A model generated the notes under the pieces. That model searched no databases. It saw nothing but the letters and a program-made list of their open reading frames with translations, and was not told the origin of the DNA. Positions 45,145 to 56,726 of a stretch of DNA of 64,000 bases are shown one piece after another. Numbering within the stretch: the first letter of the stretch is position 1; the number at the start of each line of letters is the position of its first letter. The translations under genes and the position numbers were made by a program. Origin of the DNA: Nostoc sp. KVJ3 (GTDB lineage: Bacteria; Cyanobacteriota; Cyanobacteriia; Cyanobacteriales; Nostocaceae). The stretch is taken from the NCBI RefSeq assembly GCF_026127265.1, contig NZ_WWFG01000006.1, positions 124,001 to 188,000 on the forward strand, written 5' to 3'.

Positions 45145-47868
45145 CAAAAGACTTACAGCTTTAACTTGTCACCAATGTCGGGGGATGCACTTCTCGGCTC
45201 AAAATTGCATGTCCAAAGGGAGCTTTCCCCCAGTAGCTTTTGCGGGCTAAGTCTTCTAGGTAAGAATGCCCCAATGCGCCGCGCAATCGATAACGGTAAA
45301 GGATTCCCAGTAGCCAGCGACGCAGGTTATCTTCGCTAATCTTTTTCAGTTGCGTATCTACAGACTCGATGCGATCGCTAATTTGCTTCACAGTCTCATC
45401 TATTTTCTGCCAATCCCAAGCTATACAGGCAGAACCACTCGCTTCCATCGTGCGTCCGCGCAGCAGCATGACTCCAAACTCACTGGTTGCTTGCCAAGTT
45501 AAACGTGTTTCGATATCAGATGCTAGGGCACTTGGGGGATTTGTTAGTTTCGGATTATTGCGATAATTGAGGTAATCTTGATAATCATGTAAATCTGGTG
45601 GCAACAAAGCAGCGATCGCCTTTTTCATCGTTCCTGGTTTGCCAACTCCAGGTTGACTCCACCATTCCAATAAGCGTTTTCCCACTTCTGTTAATGGCAA
45701 ACCTACTACACCAGCATTATTAATTACCCCTTGCAGAGCGGTGCGAAAGGTGAAATTATAAGTCCGGGCTGAGAGAAACCCGGCACGATGGGAAGCATCC
45801 TGAACGCTATCGGTGAAAGCTAAAAGTTTTGGATCGTTGTTGAGCATAGATCCAAATAACTCATCCACCATGACGCTCGAAAGGGTAGCGGAACGCGAAC
45901 CAATAATAAAAATGCTCTCCCGTGAACCGCAGCAAGGGCAAGCCTGAACTCCATGCAGGGAACCATTTGCTAGTTTTTCCACATCTTGGTTGAATGCAAC
46001 CCGCAAGCGGCGAGTGTCATTAGTTAAAGGACAAGCTCCCTGCCCTTGGCGTAGGACTAGACTGGAAGGATGGAGATACCAAGCTCCAAACAAGTCTCCT
46101 GAATTGATTGAGCCATCGCTATCTGGGACAATTAGCACAATGCGTTGGTCGTGGCTGCCATTGCGACCAAACCAGCCCCGGTAAATGGCACTGATATCAT
46201 TAGTCAGCTTAAAACCTTGAACACCTCTGGCATTAACGGCGGTATCAGACTGGCGATTTTGCAGACCAATCCAACCAGAAGCACCGCACTCGTTACACTG
46301 GAAGGCAGGAAGTAAAGTTTGTTCTGGCGAAGGTTCATCTAGCCAACCAAAAATCGGTTGTTCTTCCACAACTCTACCAATCCGAGCTAATTCTCGCACC
46401 CAAAGCTGTACTTGAGTCGGGACTAAGGGAAACGCTCCTTTGCTCCGAATTTCTTTGGCGTGGGCAACAAGGGCAAAGAAGGCGGTAATAATCCGCTTCC
46501 GGTCTTCTAAATTGGGGACGGCAATGAAGGAAAAATCTTTGGCTGCTAGCCTTTCTACTAACTTTGTCCAAGTGAGCGGCCCTTCCAAAGAACGTTCAGC
46601 AGCATCAAAAAGTTCCAGCAGGTGCTTGAATAGTTGCGTACCTTTTAACCAATCTCCTAAAGAAACTGACCAATGCTCAATAGCAGTAGCGCGTAGGCGT
46701 AGCCCGTCACAGACATCGCCTGTTGTTGGTTCAGCAAATTCTGGGCCGCCCCAAACCTTTGCTTGGCGGATAGCGTAGGCTGTAGCATCTTCGTCTGCTT
46801 GTGGTTCGCAGTCTTCAGAAGTTGGTAAATCAAGGGAAATCAGGTCTTCTTCTGGTTTGACAATTTCCTCAACTGTCAGCCTATCCTCGACAATTACGGC
46901 TTCTGTGGGAATTTCTTCTTCAAACAAAGTACTGGCAAACCGAGCTAGGCGATCGCCTCCTGTCTCGACTGCATCCACTGATATTGTTAAACCAAGAGCG
47001 CGATCGCTGCGGTCGCGATCGTCCATTGTGGCACTAGTACCCACAACGCAGAGTTTACCTTTGGAAATATTTAGCCTTTCTTTGAGTCTGCGAATCAAAC
47101 AGGCGACATCTGCACCTTGAGCGCCATCGTAAGTATGCAGTTCATCAAGGACAAGATATTGCAGGGTGTCCGATTGGTTGAAACGCCAAAGTTGCTGGTC
47201 TTGCGGTCGTAAGAGCAAGAAATCCAGCATTTTGTAGTTAGTCAGCAGGATATCAGGCGGGTTTTCTAGTTGGGCTTCGTGGTTGGTAATGCCGTGGTCT
47301 TTGCCCATGCTGGTTGTGCCAGAGTCTTGCGAGGTGGGATCGCCAGGGTCGTAGCGTCCGGTATAAGTACCGACACGAACACCAGCTTTTTTCAGTACTG
47401 GGTCGTCCCAAATAGATTTGGCGAAGCGGCGTTCTTGGTCGGCAGCCAGGGCATTCATCGGGTAGAGGACAATTGCTTTAATTCCAGGCTGTCTGGCTTG
47501 TTTGGCTCGGAGACAGTGGTCGAGTAAGGGGTAGAGGAAACACTCAGTTTTACCGGAACCAGTGCCAGTAGTGACGAGGGTGGGTTCTGGCTTGCGGTTT
47601 TTACTACTCAAACGTCTCCAGGCAACAGCTTGATGGCGAAAGGGAAGGAAGGGAACGTTGAGGTCAAAAGGAGGGGTATAAGGTTGAGATGCTAACCGGA
47701 AAGGTCGCCGCAACTGTACCCACGGGCCTTTAAACAGTCCTCGTTCTGGGTCTTGGAGGAATTGTTCAAAGGCACGGCTGACAGAGCGATCGCGAAAATC
47801 AAAAGTAGATTGCAGGTAATAAAGCACCTGGCGGCGGATGTTTTCGGCAATATGGGCTGGTAGCATGA

Positions 47869-50800
47869 TTAAACTCCGCCTCCATAGCGTTTCTGCAAGA
47901 CTTCGTAAGCTTGGGCATAATCGGCTTCGCGGTCAACTTTGGTAAAAGGCGGATAGAAAGTTTTGGTGACTGTTTCTAAACCATCGTTGATTTGCCAACT
48001 TACAGTCAGGGGTGAAGTGCCGTTCCAGTCTTTGAGGGCTTCACGGACTTCTTTTCCTCCAGGGGCTTTACGGTTAGTGCTGGGGAGGCGTTGACCTTTT
48101 GCGTCGTATTCATCGCCGAGTTCGTATTGCCGCATCACGGGGAACTGTACGCGGTAGATGGTGGTGAGTTCGTCGAGGGATAAACCGAGGGCGAGGGCTA
48201 CCAAGACATCAATTTCGAGGAGGGCTTGGCGGCGGGAGTAGTCGCTGCGGAGGGGTGAATGCCATGACCACTGCTGCGGGTCGAGTTCGTACCAGGGAGA
48301 CTCGAAGGAGTCTAGCATTGGGTTTTCTACTGCCCAATTGTCTTGAGTGATTTCGGTGAGGGCGACAGATGACCAGAGGTCGGCGTAGTGTTTGGTGAGG
48401 GCGTTGAGGCGTAAGCCTCGGTGCATAATGGGGGTAAGGTGCGGGTCTGTGATTTTGGGGATAATTCGTAAATCAGCTTCTCTAATGTTGGCTCTACCTG
48501 ATGCACGAATAAGATAATCAGTGATAATTGAAGTACAGTAAGAAGCAAATGCAACTAGGTCTAAATAATTTTCAAACGTAATGCTAGAAACTGCATTTAT
48601 ATGGGTGGCTCTTGGCGGGATAATAGCACTTAATAAGCTACGTTCAGTGCTGAGGTTCGCCATTATTCTATTTGCAAAGCGGTATGAGTTGATTACAGGT
48701 TCATTATTATTCAATTTTAAAATAGCCGCATTAAAAGTATTCAGACTACCGTTAGTATCTCCAGGTCGATATACTGCCCTTGGTAGATAATTTTCCGGGA
48801 TTTTTGTAAGGTCAACTTCATCATAGGCTCCTTTTGATAAGCACTTAGTTCGTGGAGTTTTATTCAAGGGATTACCAACATATAAATGAGGCCCACTAAT
48901 AACCCATTCAAAAGGATTATTTGGTTGAAAGCTCGGATGTTCTTGCCGTGTTATAATCCCATCATCTTGACTATTTGATTCGTGAAAAAAATCTGTAGGG
49001 TAATATTTTCCCTTTAATTTTGGTAACAACTTTGGCAACTGACTAATTCTTTCGAGAACTGTAACTAATTGTCCGGTATGTACTTGTGATAGACGAGTTT
49101 CAAGAAGTTGAACTGAAGAGTCTTCAAGTAAAGTATTGAATATTTTTAAAGTTCTCTCTGTAACTTCAACAATGCGGTCACAATGTCCTCTTATTTCCCA
49201 TTTTCCATCATGTGTCTTGACTCCAGAAATTATATCTCCAGGACTTTTATGGCTAAAACTGGCTGTGATAGTAATTGGATTATAAAGGTTAACTATTTGT
49301 ATGAAGCTTACTTTAGCCTCGCTACTTCTAAAAACATTAAGGCTAAAATCAGCTTCATGACCTACATCCTTAAATAGCTGCATTTCATTTTTAAAATGAT
49401 AGCGATTGACAAGACGGGAGTAACAAGCACGCCGTAAATTTCCCCCTTTAGGATCGTCATAAATACCAGGACAGTCTTGATGTATCAGCCCAGCAAAACC
49501 TTTTTGAGATAGTAGTAACCAGCTTCGCACGATAAAGTTTTTGTACAGATTCGTCTGACTTCCTCGCAAAGCTTCATAAATTCGATGACAATTCAAAAAT
49601 GCAACCGTTCCTAAACTAGATTGTTGAGTATCTAAATAAATTCTTCTGTTCAACTCATCTTTTAAAAGTTGAGGGCGTTCTTTATTAAACTCTGCACTTC
49701 TAGCTTCCCTAACTCCTAAAATTGCATTGAAATCACACAATAAAGCAGGATCAGACCAAGACACTTTTAACCAAGGCGGGTTTCCTAAAATCACATCAAA
49801 CCCTTTTGACTGACTCGCATCACACCCCAACACCTCAGAAAACGCTAATTCCCAATGCTGAAACTTCTCCTGTTCTGCAACTTCCCGACTCACACGATAC
49901 CAAGAAACCGCCGCACACAGCAAATCTGTATCTAAATCAGTCTGTGCAGTAGCTTTGAGCAAGTTCGCTCCATCAAAATTGCAGCGAAAAGCTTTAATAC
50001 TTAAATCTCCTGACCGCGCCAACAATATCTGCGCTGCTTCTAAATAATCTTCTCGCCTTGGCAATGCCTCGACTTCATACATCGACCAGAAAAATAACGC
50101 ACACCAAGAGTCCATTAACAATTTCAACCGTTGAAAACTGCCAGAAGTAGATTCTAGTTTTGCCTTCACCTCTTCCTGTAACGCCAAACTTGGGCCGAAT
50201 TCTGTTGCTGGGGGTTGAGGCCACACACTACCAGGACAAGCTGTTTTCTCTAATGCTGCTAACCGTTCCTTGGCATATTGCTGTTCGTGTTGGTCAATTA
50301 AATCGCTAACAGCCAGGGCTAAGTTTACCTCTACTTCTGTCCATTTGCTTTTGACCTCTTTTCTCAGCCAGTCCTCAGCTTGCTGCACTTCTTGGGGGTG
50401 AAACTGCTTGACCAAAGCATCGCCAGCAGTCGGAACCATATCAGGGTCAAACACTAGGTAGTGATAAACTTCGTTTTTGCCTCGCTGTTCTCCAGGCTGG
50501 AGTTGGCGGGGTTCCACCGCCTCGTTACCGCTTTTGAGATGCACTTCTGCCAACAATTGCGCCTTTGTCCAGACTGCGCGGCGTGCGCCAATTAAACTGT
50601 TACCCGCTCGCAGTCGTAAGCCAAACCAAGGCGTTGCTCCCCTTACCCATTCTTCCCTCCCATCTTCATGAATCAACTTTGCCCGGTGCATGGAGTTGAG
50701 CCACAGGGACAGCGTGCCCAATTCTACCGCCGTGGGGTTGAGGTCTACGCCGTAAAGATTGCGGGTAGTGATGTAGTGTCTAACACGACGCAATTCATCA

Positions 50801-52670
50801 GGAAAATCCGCAGGTTCAATCAATTGATTTAGTTGTTTCTGCTTCAATTCCAGGTATTTTTGCGCCAGTTGGTTTGCTGCCTCATTCAAGAAAGCACCGC
50901 TTCCCATTGCTGGTTCACAGACTGTTAATTGCAGAATTTTGTCGGCATTTTCTGGAGTATAGTCTTGCAGCAATGGTCGCAAAGTTTCTTCAACTAAGCA
51001 TTTTGTTAACACTTCCGGTGTGTAATAAGAAGCACTCAACTTTCTATCCAATCCTGACAGGTGCAAAATAAATGAGCCTTTAGGATAAATCCGGGGTTTG
51101 CCATCATTGAGGCGTTCTACCTCATCTTTCTTAAATTCCTCCAATCGGTCTTTTGGGACAAACCAAGTTTGGGTTTTGGACTTGCTAAATTCATCTTGAG
51201 CGCGTTTTACTTGGAGAAATCTTGCTCGGCAAACATCCCCTTGTAAGAAAGCAATCCTTCGTAGACTGCACCTAGCTGATTTATACCCAGGTCTGCGTAG
51301 TTTACCCGTCCAGTAGTTTTGGTTTTTTCGTTGTAGCTGAGAGACAACAGACGGATAACCTTTTGCAAACAACGGTTGGAAAGTTGCGCCCGACTCAACA
51401 ATGGGGTAGCTTTCGGGTCAAAAAGTGTGGCGGTTAAAGGTGGTAACTCAAAAGTCCGTTGTTGTTGGGCAAGTTGCAATTGCAACTGGTCGGGATTTTC
51501 TTCCTCTTGCAGAGGGTGAAATCCTTCGTGGACTAAGGTGAAGAGTCTATTTAAATGTGTCTGAAAGTAAGTTCCTTCGCCAGACTGTTCAGAAAGTGGG
51601 ACTAACTCTAAATCACGCAATGCTTCCAAGCTGTAGCCCAAACGGTAAGCATCATCATTGATTGGTAAAACACCCAATTCCGCCCCATGCGCCTCCGCGT
51701 AGAAGCAGAATATCAGGCGATACACAAAGGTCAAAGCTTCATGACGCAGTTGCTCGGCGGTGACAGTAGTTGAACCATCAGGTAAAGCTTCCTCTGGGCG
51801 CAGGTTAATCATACCTAAACTACGACGACGGCGATCGCTCACCCATTCATTTGCTAGTAACTCAATTGCTTCTCGTACTGCCACCTGGAGGTTTTCTGTC
51901 ACCCCGTGAGCCAGCTTGTGGCTTTGTTCTCCCAAGGTATCATGCAATAATTCCACAGACTCACTATCTGGAGCCAGCGTCTCCCGTGATAAGAAAGTAG
52001 CGATTTGCTCAAAGGTCGCTTTCTCGTTCCGACCAAAAGCTTCATCTAAATCAAAAGCCAACCAGCGTCCGTTAGCATAAGTTTTGCGGTCAATTAACAG
52101 TATCCGGCTTCCTGCCAGAATCATCACCCAACGCGGTGCTTCTTCAGTTTTAAAAATCTCACCAACTGCCCGACCCCAATCACCTTGTACCAGTTTGTGG
52201 TTAGAATCAACCAATTGCTCTGACAATGGCTTTCCTTCTAGGGGGTCTTCACTGGCTGCGCCATCTGGCAAACTGCCATCGGGAATGCAAAACACACTCT
52301 CGCACACAACCAACCAAGGTTGCCCAAATCGCTGTAATAGTCCCAAAATTGGAACGTAGACATCGCCACTTTCCACAGGCAAATCCATAGCTTCCAAGTC
52401 GCTGTAGCCAATTGCCTGTAATAAGTAGGAATGCCAAGCTTGGATTTCTACACCAGCATTGCGTCGCTGATTCCAATCAAATTCTTCAATAGCTTGGGCT
52501 TTGGCTTTAAAGTATCGCTGTGCTAACTTCTGCAATTGCCGGGGTGATGCTGCTGCGCCTGCTTCCTTCCACGAAGAAGTAAACTTTTGTGCGTCTTTGG
52601 AAAACGTGGTATCGAGGTAGTGAGATGAATAGTATTCACCAACATTGTGAATCGCAAAATCTAAAACCAT
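47869..52670 (-). pseudogene. Eco57I-type DNA methyltransferase of the DISARM-like operon, frameshifted
   Basis: The gene starts at ATG 52670 (MVLDFAIHNVGEYYSSHYL), overlapping the SNF2 stop (TAATG) after AAGGAG. About 51210 a single base is missing (AAG-TAA where AAG-GTA-AAA is expected: FAEQDFSK then VKRAQDEFSKSKTQTW). Repaired length is 1600 residues. Motif I EPAMGSGAFLNEA (about 590) with GVDLNPTAVELGTLSLWL, and motif IV GNPPWLKVSW (about 965), identify an N6-adenine methyltransferase of the Eco57I/PglX class. The first 480 residues resemble the Type IIG-like N-terminal module. In class 1 DISARM the equivalent is DrmMI, which marks self DNA. May be functional if the shift is a sequencing error. 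Confidence 0.88.
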
Positions 52671-55600
52671 TATTTCACTCCTTCGATAACCAAAACTAAC
52701 CGAGTAATGGGCGATTCCCCTGGTAGTAAGTGCATATCGCGCCAATGTTGCTGACGGTCTTTGAGATATTTGTCCATTTCGTCGCGCTCTCGTTGCAAGC
52801 GTTTAGCCGAGGCACTGTTGGGGTCAATTTCTGCAAGGTGCTGGTCAATAATTTCTCGCCGTTTCTGACTCCACTGTTGGAGCCGTTGTTCTTCTTGTTG
52901 CAGTAGAGGTTTCACCTTTTCCTGACGCTGTTTTTCGAGCGATCGCAAATGTTCTAAACTAGCTTCTACTGCCGCAGGAATTAACAGTTCAGCCGCCGTA
53001 ACTCGCGCTGGGGTTTGTGTATTTGCCAGTCGTTCAAATCCCGCAGCAGCCAAAGTATTCTGTAGAGGAGCCATTTCACAGCGACCACCAGGGCGGATGC
53101 GGATAGAATGGGAATCCACAACTAACGGTGTACCTGCAATTGAAGGCACTTGTCCAATAAAACAAAATGCTAATTCCCCTTCTTCCAGTTCTCTGGAAGT
53201 GATAATAGGGGCTTCTCCCCGTGCAAACTGCATCAGCAAGCGTTCTACTAGCCACTGCATAATCGGGTGAGTTTCACTACACAGCAGTTCTTTAGACCAG
53301 TAACCGGAAGTATTGCGGGCAGCCGTAATTGCCAGTTTTACCCGTTCCACATCGTCCGTCAGCCGAAACTGGTCGCCTTCCTGCCATGCCTCTTGAGGAA
53401 TTGCCGTTCCACCAAAAATGATCTCATTTTTCTGTGAAGGCGCACCCAAGCGACGCTTCAAATCAGGCGGTGCTGTAAGTGTAAGCATCCGTCCCTCAAT
53501 TTCCAGGGGTAAATATTCCTGATTAGACTCCTGTAATAGACGGTAAGCTGCAACTAAGAAATCAAAATCTTTGTAAAAACGAATACGGCTGTTATTGTTA
53601 GCCACTACAGAGTCCACTTTTTCAGAGGAAACATCACTCCCCCTGCCCCCTGCTTCTTCCCCGCCCAGCAACAATGCTACCAAATCATCATCATCCTTGA
53701 GATTACCTGCGGAAATGATTAATTCTAAGTCGTTGGCTTCTGTGGATGTAGTTGCACTCTGCCCTACTCGCTTGTCTAATACAGTACTATCTGCTTTCAA
53801 CAAGCCCTGTTGGGCAATGTACTCTTCCTCCTTTTGCGGATCATAAAGCTGAAGCAAACTTTCTCCAGACCTAGTACTGCGGTTAATTTCTTCTACCTTG
53901 CCTATCAGCCGTTCAAAAATAGCTGAATCTCCCTTTAGCAATCCGTTTTTCGTCTCAACCATCAAATAACGAAGAATTGACGTTTCGGTTTGCCCAATGC
54001 GGTCAACTCGCCCGTTGCGTTGAATTAGGGTGATAATCGACCAGGGTAAGTCATAGTGAATAACGTGATGGCATTGGTGATGCAGGTTAATTCCCTCGGA
54101 TGCTACATCGGTGGCAATCATCATCCGCACAGGTGAAGATTTTGTCCCAAAAGCTTCTACTGCTGCCATTAAATGCACATCTGGAAAAGCCCCACTAATG
54201 GAAGCGATCGCTTGATGCGGTTGGTCTTCAAATTTGTCGCTGTGTTTGAGATTAAATGCTTGAGCGATCGCAGCAGTTAACGCCTTCTGAGTTTCTATAT
54301 ACTCGGTAAAAATCAAAACACGCGGACAACGCTCTTGCCCATTCCAGCCAATTTCTTGCAGTTGTTTAAGCAACAGTTGGAAACGAGAGGAATCAGTTAA
54401 TGCAAGTTTTCTCAGGGCTGTTTCTAGCCCTTTTAAATAAGGTATTTCTGGACTTTGAGGGTTTTCAGCTTGCAGTTTTTTCAGTCGTTTGGAAACAGTA
54501 CTAGCACAAGATTCTGGGCTAGAAAGAAACTGTTTGTAGAGTCCATATTGAATTAAACGCTGATTTCTCCACTCTGAATACTCCTCCTTTTGGCTCTGGA
54601 TTACTTGTCGCAGTTCGCCCAAAATCCTGTATGCAGTTTCTTCTGCACTTGTCGCCTCCGCCGTGGTTTCCTGAAGGGGTACAACAAATCGTTCAGTAAG
54701 TTGCAGCCCAGCTTGATGACGCACATCTTCTTTAAAGCGCATCAAGTAGAAGCCACGAATATCATCTGCATCATACTCTCGATAACGCGGGTCAGGGATT
54801 GCTGATGGATCTAGTAAGGAAATTAAACGCCCAAAAGTTTCTCTTTTGCCATTATGAGGTGTTGCTGTCGTCAGCAACATACTATCTGTGCGCCTTGACA
54901 GCAACCGCGCTAACTTATGGGCTTGATGATTCTCAGGAATACTAGCTCCAGCAACGTTGTGCGCTTCATCAATCACCACCACATCCCAGCGAGTATCTTC
55001 CAAGAAATGGCGATAGCGTCCAACATCCTTGAGTGTATCAATGCTGATGATGACTCGATGATAAACCTCAAAGGGGTTCTTATTAGTGGGAATCTGTAAC
55101 CTTAATTTAGCAATGCCTTGAGAGTCTAACCTTACTAGAGGAATACTGAAACGGTTCCAAAGTTCTGCTTGAAACTGTGTCAGCATGGATTTTTTAGTTA
55201 AAACTAAAATCCGATTTGCCCGTCCTCGACGGATTAACTCTGTCAGGATCATGCCAACCTGTATAGTCTTGCCCAATCCAACCGCATCCGCCAGTAGCAA
55301 TCTAGGTCGAAGTTGTTCCAGCGATCGCTTGACTGCGATGATCTGAAAAGGCATAGGGTCAAACGCACCTAACCCCTCCAGATCGGCTTCTTCCCCCGCC
55401 GCAGGCATCTGCCGCAATTGCGCTTCCAGGAACAGTTTGGAGCGACGGAAACCATTTGAATTATCAGCAATTAATCTAGTTTTAAGTGGATCTACTGACT
55501 CAATTTGGTCAAGCTGAGTCAAGAAAATTGCCTGATATCCTCGAACCAGTTCATCAATTCCAACTACTTGCACTGCATGTTGTGTACCTGCATCGTTAGA

Positions 55601-55681
55601 GGCATTTATACGCTGTACAAGCCATTCAGCATCACGACATAAAACCCGCATTCCAGGAGCCAAGGGCAGAATATTGGGCAT
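52670..55681 (-). CDS. SNF2-family helicase (DrmD-like)
   Basis: 1003 residues. SNF2/SWI2-type ATPase: FQIIAVKRSLEQLRPRLLLADAVGLGKT (Walker A 133-139), motif II VVVIDEAHNVAG (238-241), TTATPHNGKRE (motif III), helicase C ATDVASEGINLHHQCHHVIHY and QRNGRVDRIGQTE (about 555). The C-terminal 150 residues are coiled coil (LRSLEKQRQEKVKPLLQQEEQRLQQWSQKRREI). This matches DrmD of class 1 DISARM in size and order before an Eco57I-type methyltransferase. First gene of the minus-strand operon; the next gene overlaps (TAATG). Probably a DNA translocase that helps the complex act on invading DNA. Confidence 0.9.
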   Translation of the reverse strand: MPNILPLAPGMRVLCRDAEWLVQRINASNDAGTQHAVQVVGIDELVRGYQAIFLTQLDQIESVDPLKTRLIADNSNGFRRSKLFLEAQLRQMPAAGEEADLEGLGAFDPMPFQIIAVKRSLEQLRPRLLLADAVGLGKTIQVGMILTELIRRGRANRILVLTKKSMLTQFQAELWNRFSIPLVRLDSQGIAKLRLQIPTNKNPFEVYHRVIISIDTLKDVGRYRHFLEDTRWDVVVIDEAHNVAGASIPENHQAHKLARLLSRRTDSMLLTTATPHNGKRETFGRLISLLDPSAIPDPRYREYDADDIRGFYLMRFKEDVRHQAGLQLTERFVVPLQETTAEATSAEETAYRILGELRQVIQSQKEEYSEWRNQRLIQYGLYKQFLSSPESCASTVSKRLKKLQAENPQSPEIPYLKGLETALRKLALTDSSRFQLLLKQLQEIGWNGQERCPRVLIFTEYIETQKALTAAIAQAFNLKHSDKFEDQPHQAIASISGAFPDVHLMAAVEAFGTKSSPVRMMIATDVASEGINLHHQCHHVIHYDLPWSIITLIQRNGRVDRIGQTETSILRYLMVETKNGLLKGDSAIFERLIGKVEEINRSTRSGESLLQLYDPQKEEEYIAQQGLLKADSTVLDKRVGQSATTSTEANDLELIISAGNLKDDDDLVALLLGGEEAGGRGSDVSSEKVDSVVANNNSRIRFYKDFDFLVAAYRLLQESNQEYLPLEIEGRMLTLTAPPDLKRRLGAPSQKNEIIFGGTAIPQEAWQEGDQFRLTDDVERVKLAITAARNTSGYWSKELLCSETHPIMQWLVERLLMQFARGEAPIITSRELEEGELAFCFIGQVPSIAGTPLVVDSHSIRIRPGGRCEMAPLQNTLAAAGFERLANTQTPARVTAAELLIPAAVEASLEHLRSLEKQRQEKVKPLLQQEEQRLQQWSQKRREIIDQHLAEIDPNSASAKRLQRERDEMDKYLKDRQQHWRDMHLLPGESPITRLVLVIEGVK

Positions 55682-55776
55682 TAATAATAAATAATATAAG
55701 TAATAGGTTGTATCTGTAATAACCTATATATAACTATTGTATTTACAGTAATAATACGGAAACAAAAGAGTTATAA

Positions 55777-56682
55777 TTAACGAGGCTCTTTACATTCCAT
55801 CTCTAACACTCCCAACAATTTTTCCTCCAGCGCCGTCAAATAAGCTCGGTTTAGTTTCCCCAGCATCTCCAAAAACTTCTGTACCGACTCCTCCAGCCCA
55901 CTCGAATACATCCGATTGATGCGATCGCAAATCACCTGGATCTGTTGACACTCCGCAGGCAAGTATTCGTAAGATTTCAGATGTTGCAACCCAACCGTGT
56001 ACTCCCCATCCCACATTCTCACGCTACAACTAAAGTCATTTACTTGGCTTACGATACCCCAGCAGCCACCCTTGCCCCTAAGTTCGGGATTATCCTTGGC
56101 TAAAATTTGGCATACCTCGCCTAATTGATAGGTGTTAGGTATTTGAGTACGTTCCATTATTCGCTGCACCGCATCTTTGACGATGCGATGAGATGGTACT
56201 TTCCCGTTGGCAGACTCTACAGCTTGCTCCCATGCTTCGGGCTGAATGTCCGGGTCTAGCTTGGACAGTGGCCTAATTTGCCACTCATTAGTCGGCAAAA
56301 TGTGAACGTTCCGTTCACATTTTTCCACTAAATTATCAAAAATAACCGCAGCTTCTATTAAATGGTAGGGCTGTCTGCGGCTAAAACCAAAGCGTTCGCG
56401 GCAATAATCTTCAAAAGTTTTGTGCGTGGAACGATATAACCTGCGATCGCGTAACTCAGTCAATGCCTTCCCTGCTTCAAAGAACGCTCGTTCTACCCTA
56501 CGCTCTAAGTGCAGACGATCGCTTTGCTCCTGCTCGGTCAATTCAGGTACTTCAACAGCAGCAATATCGATGATTGCTGAAGCTGGGTTTTCTGAAGGGG
56601 TAATGTCTGAGTTGATGGGCAGTTCTGGATTGCTTAATGCGGCAGAGGTAGCTTGTTTGCGCTTACGGGGTGGGGTGTTCAT
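55777..56682 (-). CDS. Putative DNA-binding protein of mobile regions
   Basis: 301 residues. After a disordered start, LHLERRVERAFFEAGKALTELRDRRLYRSTHKTFEDYCRERFGFSRRQPYHLIEAA resembles the helix-turn-helix region of ParB-like or DUF3102-like proteins found on cyanobacterial plasmids. LSKLDPDIQPEAWEQAVESANGKVPSHRIVKDAVQRI continues that pattern. The second half has a short beta domain (CWGIVSQVNDFSCSVRMWDGEYTVGL) and a helical tail. It may regulate or partition the island. The ribosome site is GAGGTGG. Just upstream of the SNF2 gene on the same strand, 95 bp away, so it could regulate that operon; inference. Confidence 0.6.
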   Translation of the reverse strand: MNTPPRKRKQATSAALSNPELPINSDITPSENPASAIIDIAAVEVPELTEQEQSDRLHLERRVERAFFEAGKALTELRDRRLYRSTHKTFEDYCRERFGFSRRQPYHLIEAAVIFDNLVEKCERNVHILPTNEWQIRPLSKLDPDIQPEAWEQAVESANGKVPSHRIVKDAVQRIMERTQIPNTYQLGEVCQILAKDNPELRGKGGCWGIVSQVNDFSCSVRMWDGEYTVGLQHLKSYEYLPAECQQIQVICDRINRMYSSGLEESVQKFLEMLGKLNRAYLTALEEKLLGVLEMECKEPR

Positions 56683-56726
56683 GCTTCCACCTCTTCTAGC
56701 TTAAGTATGCTCAGGAACAAAAATAC

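Larger units (their letters stand above)
42705..45177. mobile_element. IS4-family element with partial tandem duplication
   Basis: A full 1497-bp copy (43681-45177) preceded by an identical 5' part of 976 bp (42705-43680). The composite is flanked by a single 9-bp direct repeat TCGGGGGAT (42696-42704, 45178-45186) in the helicase gene. Terminal inverted repeats CATTGGTGACAAGTTAA... as in the element at 17868-19285. Confidence 0.92.
38866..47866 (-). pseudogene. DEAD-box/DUF1998 helicase with C-terminal nuclease-like domain, split by IS
   Basis: Two halves (47866-45178 and 42695-38866) join in frame at the 9-bp duplication (REVHPP then MTRYRPKL), giving 2172 residues. Walker A GTGSGKT 101-107, motif II DELH 241-244, GTSATM near 277; helicase C motifs TSTLEMGIDIG and QRIGRAGR (1113-1120). 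The DUF1998/MZB block DRVPGGTGYLKTL with CRCG...CYRC lies at about 1645-1710. Further on, QPDFLLRC and AIFTDGFEFH (about 1815-1840) resemble a Vsr/PD-(D/E)XK nuclease core. It combines what in DISARM are DrmA and DrmB; the size also recalls DruE of Druantia. It lies 2 bp after the methyltransferase gene. Inactivated as it stands, but exact IS loss would restore it. Confidence 0.9.

Noticed and set aside
38866..47866. Naming the large helicase DruE (Druantia)
   Set aside because: Size and DUF1998 fit, but the SNF2 helicase and Eco57I methyltransferase context fits DISARM class 1 better; neither name is certain, so no symbol is given.
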